From NCBI RefSeq assembly GCF_000424145.1, contig NZ_AUJI01000019.1, positions 1-64,000 of the forward strand: a DNA stretch of 64,000 bases, written 5' to 3'. The translations under genes were made by a program, and so were the position numbers. Below, piece after piece: positions 58,637 to 64,000 of this stretch (position 1 is its first letter; every line of letters starts with the position of its first letter). The notes beneath the pieces were generated by a model that saw only the letters and a program-made list of their open reading frames with translations, made no database searches and was not told the origin of the DNA. This DNA is from Butyrivibrio sp. AC2005. Its GTDB lineage: Bacteria > Bacillota > Clostridia > Lachnospirales > Lachnospiraceae.

Positions 58637-58984
58637 TTATTTGTTTGAACTCAATTTCTTTACGTATTTATACAAACGTTCTTTTGTGTCTTCCGGGTAT
58701 GATTTGTATTGCTCTATTATGAAACTTAACCTGGAATCAGAGCAGTCTACTATGTATTCTACAGGACGATCGTCATTGGTTTTTCCGGTAAGATATTCTA
58801 CGGAGGTTCCCAGTGTTAAAGCCATGTTTTTTATGGCAGAGTATGAAGGGAGGCTTTCGCCGCTTTCATATCTAAAATAGACACTTTGTGAAAGATTCAT
58901 TTCTTCAGCTGCATAGTTTTTACTCCAGCCTTTTTCTAATCGTTTTTCTTTCAAACGTTCTGCATTCATAATAGGTTTTCGCAT
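58637..58984 (-). CDS. Xre-family regulator
   Basis: A 115-residue protein with an N-terminal Xre HTH (about residues 10-65: LKEKRLEKGWSKNYAAEEMN, then VYFRYESGES) and a short C-terminal helical part. ATG 58984 has GGAGG 8 bases upstream; the longer reading from 58999 would start inside that site. It is transcribed away from the unknown 59264 gene, and the shared upstream region holds repeated ATAACATATG motifs that may be its operators. Target genes are not known. Confidence 0.8.
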   Translation of the reverse strand: MRKPIMNAERLKEKRLEKGWSKNYAAEEMNLSQSVYFRYESGESLPSYSAIKNMALTLGTSVEYLTGKTNDDRPVEYIVDCSDSRLSFIIEQYKSYPEDTKERLYKYVKKLSSNK

Positions 58985-59018
58985 CAGATTATCCTCCAAG
59001 ATTATATATATTTATTAT

Positions 59019-59071
59019 ATATGTTATTGACATAGGAAATCAAATCGCATAACATATGCATATAACATATG
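59019..59071. promoter_or_regulatory. repeated ATAACATATG sites between divergent genes
   Basis: ATAACATATG occurs at 59049-59058 and 59062-59071 (13 bases apart), with an inverted ATATGTTAT at 59019-59027. They lie 35-87 bases upstream of the minus-strand Xre gene, where autoregulatory operators are usual. The rest of the 264-base gap (to 59264) is AT-rich, with no gene seen. Confidence 0.45.
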
Positions 59072-59263
59072 TGATAAATATATATACATAACAAATAGTA
59101 TATATATTTGAGAATTAAGGGAGGTTGATATTGGTGGTGAGCATTGTGCTGTCAGGATTTTGGGGTTTGACATGCCTTTGACATCAATGATTATGCCTGA
59201 AATTAGCATTGATCTATCATCATGGAATATGGATTATTTAATAAAGTGAGGTTGCGGTAAATC

Positions 59264-60400
59264 ATGTTGCAATTAACGATAATAGCACCCTGGGATTTTG
59301 CTGATAAATACTGCGGAACAGAAGGCGGTCATATACTTACGGATTCCCGGGAGATAAAAGATTATTTCAGATGCACATTTATGCATGATAGTTTTGACGA
59401 TATGGAGAGTACTTCAATCTATGATTTAAGAAGGGAGGTTTATAGGGATTATCTACGGCGCTTTCATGGATCAGAATTATATACTGAACCATTTGTGGTG
59501 GAAAATAAATGGATTATCAAAAGCGGAGTGATGCATTGTTTGGCGGATTCAATATATAGCGATATACTATTAGGATTGATTATTATGGCTGAGTCGGAAA
59601 CTAATAAACCTCTGTTAATAAGTGATATAAATAATGTGGCACTTCGATTTCTTATAGAAAGTAAAAATGTATACGTGGCATATTATTCATGCATGGCTGA
59701 TTTTGGGAGACTATGGGATATCGATGCAGATGTAGGGCGTTCTTATAAGACATCAGAAAAAGCGTTTTTGATAAATGGAAATACTGTAAGTTATGAATAC
59801 ATTAATGAATTAGCGAACCGTTATAAAGGATTAACAGATACAATTCTCAGTGGCTTTAAAAGATATGATAGTCGCTACATATATAAGAAAAAAGAAATAC
59901 CACCACATTGTTTTATACTGTCTCTTACTAATTTTCAGAGGTATATGGATTGGGCACCTGATAATGATTATGCTGCAGGCCCGGATTGGGTTGTTAGAAT
60001 ATACTCCGAGGCGTTGGAAAATAGTACCATTGCTAAATATGTATCTGCAATTGTGGTCTCTAAAAGTTCGAATGGGGAGTATGGCTATAACAATGAAAGC
60101 ATTTATACAAACTATGGAGGAGTTTGCAATGCTATAAATAAATTTAGAATAATGATGGATGAAAAGAAACTTGATTCATTAGCAGTAGCTATTTTTTCAA
60201 GCGATAAGATGCTGGATGATGCAGGAACATTAGATATATTAAAAGATGTTTCGTGGTATATCTTTATGGATGGTAATATGCGGTCAGTGAAAATCTGGGA
60301 CGGACATAGTAGAGAAGGAAGGAGCCTTTTTTATGAAGCATTTTTATCGTATGAAATAAATAAAATGCATAATGAATTATCGACTCTGAATAATCTGTGA
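59264..60400 (+). CDS. hypothetical protein, unrecognised
   Basis: A 378-residue protein that I do not recognise. It has no signal peptide, no membrane helices and no nucleotide-binding loop. It begins LQLTIIAPWDFADKYCGTEG, is rich in Tyr, Asp and Ser, and ends in a helical segment. The start at ATG 59264 is preceded by GAGGTTGCGG at moderate distance. It lies divergently from an Xre regulator and converges on the DegT aminotransferase gene. Codon use and AT content resemble the surrounding accessory genes. It is a genuine-looking single open frame, but no function is proposed. Confidence 0.6.
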   Translation: MLQLTIIAPWDFADKYCGTEGGHILTDSREIKDYFRCTFMHDSFDDMESTSIYDLRREVYRDYLRRFHGSELYTEPFVVENKWIIKSGVMHCLADSIYSDILLGLIIMAESETNKPLLISDINNVALRFLIESKNVYVAYYSCMADFGRLWDIDADVGRSYKTSEKAFLINGNTVSYEYINELANRYKGLTDTILSGFKRYDSRYIYKKKEIPPHCFILSLTNFQRYMDWAPDNDYAAGPDWVVRIYSEALENSTIAKYVSAIVVSKSSNGEYGYNNESIYTNYGGVCNAINKFRIMMDEKKLDSLAVAIFSSDKMLDDAGTLDILKDVSWYIFMDGNMRSVKIWDGHSREGRSLFYEAFLSYEINKMHNELSTLNNL

Positions 60401-60427
60401 GGAGATCAAAGATTAAGCAGAGTCGAT
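60379..60427. terminator. bidirectional terminator between convergent genes
   Basis: ATCGACTCTGAATAATCT (60379-60396) pairs with AGATTAAGCAGAGTCGAT (60410-60427) with one small irregularity, around a 13-base loop. It overlaps the end of the 59264 gene and lies 8 bases past the DegT stop codon. A T-rich stretch follows on the plus strand. Confidence 0.7.
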
Positions 60428-60434
60428 TACTCTT

Positions 60435-61571
60435 TTATTTATTCGGATTAATAACTATATCCAATATCCTATCCTGATCCTCCGGTGTCAAATCCTCAAA
60501 TATAGGAAGCATAAGTACATGGTTCGCCATATCTCTTGCATTCCCCAGATCACAGTGTTTGTATTTGTTCTTAAAGCATGCCTGATCGGAGGTTATTGGA
60601 TAGAAGTATTTCCTTGGATAAATATTGTGCTCCCTTAGCTTGGTGTAGAGCTCATCGCGAGTGCACTTATATCCATCCCCGATTATGATGGGGTAGTATG
60701 CATAGTTCCTGGTGGCGTCTTCGCGGGGAGTGAGGAGCCTTATTTTGGGAACACGGATAAGTGTGTTTGTATATCTTTCGTGGCACTTTTCGCGGGCACT
60801 TATTGCCTCTCCGATGTGCCTTAAATTGCACAGACCCATAATAGCGCAGAGTTCGTTCATCTTTGCATTTGCTCCGACTTCAACGACCAGCTCCTCACCT
60901 CGGATTCCGAAGTTTTTGAGGTTGTAGAGCTTTTCATATAATTCGGGATTGCTGAAAACCGCAGCACCGCCTTCCACGGTGTTGAATACCTTTGTTGCAT
61001 GAAAACTGAAAACGGAAGCATGTCCCAGATTGCCGACACCGCGCAGTACTTCTTTACCATGCGAATCGGTAGAAATCATTTTTTCACCAAAAGCATGGCA
61101 TGCATCGTAGATGACTTTCAGATTATATTTGTGCGCTATTTTTGAGATCGCCTCATCATTGCAGATGTTTCCGTAGACATGTACTGGCATGATTGCAACA
61201 GTTTTTTCTGTAATAAGATCTTCGATTTTTGTCTCATCTATTGTTCCGTCTTCAGGTTTGATATCACAAAAGACAGGATTGAGTTTGTTTCTGACAATCG
61301 CATGAGTTGTGGATATGAATGTGTATGGTGTGGTGATGACCTCAGAGCCTGCGGGGAATCCGAAGGACTGGAGTGTCAATTCCAGGGACATGTGACCGTT
61401 TACCATGAGGGAGACATAGGGGACATCCAAATATTGCTGGAGCTTTTTTTCCAGCTCCTTATGATATTTGCCCATGTTTGTAAGCCAGTGTGAATCCCAC
61501 AATGGCTTGATGGCTTCAATATATTCTTCATATGAAGGCATTGACGACTTTGTTACAAAAATTGTTTCCAT
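60435..61571 (-). CDS. DegT/DnrJ/EryC1/StrS-family sugar aminotransferase
   Basis: A 378-residue PLP enzyme. The cofactor Lys is K194 (SFHATKVFNT), D156 (YDACHAFG) binds the pyridine nitrogen, and GGAAVF and NFGIRG follow. The family transaminates keto-sugars linked to nucleotides, giving amino-deoxysugars such as Qui4N, Fuc3N or pseudaminic and legionaminic precursors. It is on the strand opposite to neuA/neuB. It may provide the amino-sugar that NeuB uses, or a separate sugar of the glycan. GGGGAC lies upstream of the ATG, preceded by a candidate promoter. Confidence 0.88.
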   Translation of the reverse strand: METIFVTKSSMPSYEEYIEAIKPLWDSHWLTNMGKYHKELEKKLQQYLDVPYVSLMVNGHMSLELTLQSFGFPAGSEVITTPYTFISTTHAIVRNKLNPVFCDIKPEDGTIDETKIEDLITEKTVAIMPVHVYGNICNDEAISKIAHKYNLKVIYDACHAFGEKMISTDSHGKEVLRGVGNLGHASVFSFHATKVFNTVEGGAAVFSNPELYEKLYNLKNFGIRGEELVVEVGANAKMNELCAIMGLCNLRHIGEAISAREKCHERYTNTLIRVPKIRLLTPREDATRNYAYYPIIIGDGYKCTRDELYTKLREHNIYPRKYFYPITSDQACFKNKYKHCDLGNARDMANHVLMLPIFEDLTPEDQDRILDIVINPNK

Positions 61572-61624
61572 ATGAAAATTGTCCCCTTGGTTTATATTTG
61601 ATTTGGTTAAAAAATATACGGTTA

Positions 61625-61654
61625 TTTATATTATATAGCCTGAATACCGTTCAA
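61625..61654 (-). promoter_or_regulatory. candidate promoter for the aminotransferase gene
   Basis: On the minus strand, TTGAAC (61654-61649), an 18-base gap and TATAAA (61630-61625) lie 54 bases before the ATG at 61571. The leader ends with AAGGGGACAATTTTC, similar to the GGAGACATTTTT leaders of the neuA and ATP-grasp genes. Confidence 0.5.
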
Positions 61655-61712
61655 ATTATTATAAAAGAATAAAAAAAATATGATTTTCTAAAGAATTTTT
61701 CACAAAATGTTA

Positions 61713-61741
61713 TTGCGCAAAATCATTTGATGGTGTATAAA
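61713..61741 (+). promoter_or_regulatory. promoter of the thiamine operon
   Basis: TTGCGC (61713-61718), exactly 17 bases and TATAAA (61736-61741), placed about 20 bases before the first conserved base of the TPP riboswitch. Confidence 0.65.
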
Positions 61742-61760
61742 AAACTAAGAAAATTTAACA

Positions 61761-61843
61761 GACGGGAGCTTGTATTACAGGCTGAGAGGAAGGTGCGACC
61801 TTCGACCGAGAACCTGATTTGGATAATGCCAACGTAGGGATGC
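61761..61843 (+). ncRNA. TPP riboswitch (THI box)
   Basis: The conserved core is present in order: ACGGGAGCTTG, CAGGCTGAGAGG, ACCGAGAACCTGATTTGGAT and AATGCCAACGTAGGGA. It binds thiamine pyrophosphate in the leader RNA. A terminator hairpin 25 bases downstream indicates control by transcription attenuation. It governs thiW, thiM and thiE. Confidence 0.95.
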
Positions 61844-61867
61844 CTAGTATTGTATTAGGAGAATTCG

Positions 61868-61901
61868 CGGAAGCAACCGGATTGGGGGCTTCCGATTTTT
61901 T
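61868..61901 (+). terminator. riboswitch-controlled terminator
   Basis: CGGAAGC (61868-61874) pairs with GCTTCCG (61888-61894), followed by ATTTTTT. Placed between the TPP aptamer and thiW, it is the expected off-switch when TPP is bound. Confidence 0.85.
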
Positions 61902-61980
61902 GCGTGAAATGCAGAGCCATTTAACGCAAAAATCAAGATGCAGAGCTATCTCCCTCACCGTCTGGGATTGGAGAAGAGGT

Positions 61981-62526
61981 ATGAAAAAAAGTAACTATCT
62001 GCTTAGGATGGTGATGCTTGCCATGTTTGTGGCGTTGGGAGTTGTCATATCACCAATACTAAGAGTTGAGGGCATGTGTCCGATGGCACATCTCATCAAC
62101 ATCACCTGCGCGGTTTTCATGGGACCCGCATATGCGCTTCTTTGCGCACTTCTGATTGGCATTATCAGGATGCTTGTCATGGGAATTCCGCCCCTTGCTC
62201 TTACAGGGGCAGTTTTCGGAGCAACTCTTTCGGGAGTTTTCTACAAATTATCCAAAGGAAAAATAATTGCAGCTGTTCTGGGAGAAGTCATAGGAACCGG
62301 TCTTATCGGTTCTATCGTATCTTATCCAGTGATGACGTACCTTTGGGGGAAAGAAGGACTTACCTGGTTTTTCTATGTCCCTTCATTCATTATGGGTACG
62401 CTCATAGGTGGAAGTATTGCGTTTTTGCTGCTGATAAGACTTCAGGCAGCAGGTGTGTTATCTAAGATCCAAAACGCACTTAAGGACATTGATACTACAA
62501 AAGATGATAAGGAAACGGTGGCATAA
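61981..62526 (+). CDS. thiW: ThiW, energy-coupling-factor S component for thiamine precursor uptake
   Basis: A 181-residue integral membrane protein with about five or six hydrophobic helices and the ThiW-type segments GVVISPILRVEGMCPMAHLI, VFMGPAYALL and MGIPPLALTG. It is the substrate-binding subunit of an ECF transporter, thought to import the thiazole precursor hydroxyethylthiazole. ATG 61981 follows AGAAGAGG. An in-frame reading from 61819 would begin inside the riboswitch and terminator and is rejected. It lies directly upstream of thiM with a stop-start gap of zero bases. Confidence 0.9.
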   Translation: MKKSNYLLRMVMLAMFVALGVVISPILRVEGMCPMAHLINITCAVFMGPAYALLCALLIGIIRMLVMGIPPLALTGAVFGATLSGVFYKLSKGKIIAAVLGEVIGTGLIGSIVSYPVMTYLWGKEGLTWFFYVPSFIMGTLIGGSIAFLLLIRLQAAGVLSKIQNALKDIDTTKDDKETVA

Positions 62527-63462
62527 ATGGCAGAGCTGATCCATTGTATTACAAATCCGATTTCAATGATGCAATGTGCAAATTCAGTACTGGCACTTGG
62601 AGCAAAGCCAATTATGGCAGAGCATCCTTTGGAGGTGGGTGAAATAACATCGACAGCGTCGGCCCTTGTGTTAAATGTGGGTAATATATCGGACAGCAGA
62701 ATGGAAGCCATGAGAATTTCTTTTGAAGTGGCTATGAAAAAAGGGATTCCGGTGGTGATAGATGCTGTTGGCGTAGCGTGCTCAAAGCTAAGGAGAGATT
62801 TTGTAATTGATTTACTAAGACTCCATGTAGAGACTGAAGAAAAAACATTTGATAAGTTGTTGGACAGTAAATGCAGATACCTTTCTGAAAGCATAAAGAA
62901 TAAGGCCTTTTATGAGAAGCAAAGAGTCCGCCCACAGGTAAGGTTACTTCTTCTTAAAGGCAATTATTCGGAGATAAAGGCACTTGCAGAATCTTCCTAC
63001 AAGGGAAAGGGTGTTGACGCTGATGTAAGTCTTGATGTGAGGGAGATAGATGATATAGCCCTTACGCTCTCTAAGCGCTATAAATCCGTGATTCTTGCGA
63101 CCGGTGCAAAGGACATCATTGTAGATAGAGAGCGGACATTTTTCATAAGTAATGGTAATCCCATGATGGGACAGATTACCGGAACAGGATGCATGCTTGG
63201 AGCAATCTGCGCGACATTTTTATCAAAGGTACCCTGTGTAGGATCAGTGATTAAGGCTTGCGGGTTCTTCGGAATTGCCGGTGAGATTGCTTATGAAAAG
63301 CTCTCGGGAAAAGAAGAAATTGCAGGCGAAATTGCTTATGAAAGTCTTCCGGAAAAAGAAGGAAAAGTCGGAAGCGGAAGCTTTCTGGTGGAGCTTTTAA
63401 ATGAAATCTCTCTCATGGACGAGGAGAAGACGGTGGCGATGATAAAGGTTGAAACAGCTTAG
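62527..63462 (+). CDS. thiM: hydroxyethylthiazole kinase
   Basis: A 311-residue kinase that phosphorylates hydroxyethylthiazole in thiamine salvage. HCITNPISMMQCAN at the N-terminus, ALVLNVGN, IDAVGVACSKLRR, LLLLKGNYSEI and QITGTGCMLGA (the anion hole and catalytic Cys region) are family motifs. It is about 40 residues longer than usual: an insertion after LLRL (about residues 100-138) separates the VDAVGV and KGN segments. Near the C-terminus, GEIAYE occurs twice (GEIAYEKLSGKEE, GEIAYESLPEKEG), a short tandem duplication. Activity is probable because catalytic segments are intact. Confidence 0.88.
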   Translation: MAELIHCITNPISMMQCANSVLALGAKPIMAEHPLEVGEITSTASALVLNVGNISDSRMEAMRISFEVAMKKGIPVVIDAVGVACSKLRRDFVIDLLRLHVETEEKTFDKLLDSKCRYLSESIKNKAFYEKQRVRPQVRLLLLKGNYSEIKALAESSYKGKGVDADVSLDVREIDDIALTLSKRYKSVILATGAKDIIVDRERTFFISNGNPMMGQITGTGCMLGAICATFLSKVPCVGSVIKACGFFGIAGEIAYEKLSGKEEIAGEIAYESLPEKEGKVGSGSFLVELLNEISLMDEEKTVAMIKVETA

Positions 63463-63474
63463 TTGGAGGAATAG

Positions 63475-64000
63475 GTGAAGAATTTAGAAGAAAAATTGAG
63501 ATTATACCTTGTTACTAACAGCGATGGTTTGGAGGAGTCTGTTTTCCTAAGAAAAATAGAAGAGGCTATAAAAGGTGGTGTCACCATCGTGCAGATACGT
63601 GAAAAAGACAGAAGTACCAGGGAGTATATCGAACTCGCGACAAAGGTTCATGAGATAACAAGGCGTTATGATGTTCCACTTATTGTGGATGACAGAATTG
63701 ATGTTGCGATGGCGGTTGGTGCTGAGGGCGTGCATCTTGGACAGAGTGATATGCCTGTGAAAATGGCAAGGGATATTCTCGGTGAAAATGTGATAATCGG
63801 CGCTACTACAAAGACTGTGGAACAGGCGAGAGAAGCCTATGAGAGCGGAGCAGATTACCTCGGAGTTGGTGCGATTTATCCTACGACGACCAAGGTGAAA
63901 ACAGTGCTTACTTCAGTGGATACCTTAAAGGATATTTGTGCTTCGGCTCCTATTCCGGCTAACGCAATCGGAGGGCTTGCGAAGGACAATCTGCAGATTT
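63475..64000 (+). CDS. thiE: thiamine-phosphate synthase, cut by the window end
   Basis: From GTG 63475 (TGGAGGA just upstream) 175 codons are readable without a stop to the window edge. The sequence LRLYLVTNSD, then VTIVQIREKD, GVHLGQSDMP, IIGATTKT and YLGVGAIYPTTTK is diagnostic of ThiE, which joins the pyrimidine and thiazole phosphates. A few dozen residues should lie beyond 64000. It is the third gene of the TPP-controlled operon, 12 bases after thiM. Confidence 0.93.
   Translation, partial: MKNLEEKLRLYLVTNSDGLEESVFLRKIEEAIKGGVTIVQIREKDRSTREYIELATKVHEITRRYDVPLIVDDRIDVAMAVGAEGVHLGQSDMPVKMARDILGENVIIGATTKTVEQAREAYESGADYLGVGAIYPTTTKVKTVLTSVDTLKDICASAPIPANAIGGLAKDNLQI

Noticed and set aside
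61819-61980. Longer start of thiW
   Set aside because: The reading begins inside the TPP riboswitch and crosses its terminator; ThiW similarity starts at ATG 61981.

Overview
The window looks like a chromosomal segment of a motile, AT-rich Firmicute, most likely a Lachnospiraceae member close to Butyrivibrio or Pseudobutyrivibrio. This is inferred from the flagellin with a sigma-28 type promoter, the TPP riboswitch-thiW-thiM-thiE order, several AAA-ATPase/PD-(D/E)XK proteins, LicD proteins and base composition. No rRNA, tRNA, CRISPR array or prophage was recognised.

Layout. (1) 1-~2990: a three-gene transposon on the minus strand (DUF6431-like zinc protein, DDE transposase, TniB/ExeA-like ATPase). 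Its right side abuts an aldo/keto reductase that has lost its N-terminus. (2) 3794-31367: one very long, visibly AT-rich, co-directional gene train. It encodes a MaoC-like protein, an acyl carrier protein, DUF1919, DUF115, TylF-type and class I methyltransferases, a cytidylyltransferase, an HMGL-like aldolase, radical SAM enzymes, UDP-galactopyranose mutase and ten glycosyltransferases. Decayed gene remnants lie in some gaps. (3) 31518-45853: an asparagine-synthetase-like gene, three AAA/PD-(D/E)XK genes, a triple-fusion cytidylyltransferase, two LicD proteins, DUF6270, a metallophosphoesterase, a GDPD phosphodiesterase and a small type I toxin-like locus. (4) 45911-49385, minus strand: a flagellin carrying a zinc-metallopeptidase insert (flagellinolysin) and a glycosyltransferase. 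(5) 49652-61571: gene fragments, a fourth AAA/nuclease gene, an ATP-grasp/HAD fusion, an Xre/ImmA-IrrE/PIN-like cassette, nonulosonate genes (NeuA-HAD fusion, NeuB), an Xre regulator, an unknown gene and a DegT aminotransferase. (6) 61713-64000: promoter, TPP riboswitch, thiW, thiM and the start of thiE.

How it fits together: regions 2-5 read as a surface-glycan, probably flagellin-glycosylation, island. Nonulosonate and CMP-sugar enzymes, UGM, methyltransferases, radical SAM enzymes and LicD/cytidylyltransferase/phosphodiesterase proteins would make and decorate unusual sugars. DUF115 (Maf-related) proteins and glycosyltransferases would attach them, with the flagellin as the most obvious acceptor. 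The assignment to flagella is inference.

The most striking pattern is a short Rossmann-like module (consensus near YGAGKVG, then a beta-strand ending in D-N/E-N and often K-W/Y-G). It is fused to the N-terminus, C-terminus or middle of 16 otherwise unrelated enzymes between 4522 and 38753, and is also visible in one decayed remnant. Other points of interest are the proteolytic flagellin, a par/fst-like toxin locus with inverted repeats at both RNA starts, four AAA/nuclease genes whose promoters overlap or sit on a hairpin or its remnant, and a protein with two radical SAM domains in tandem.
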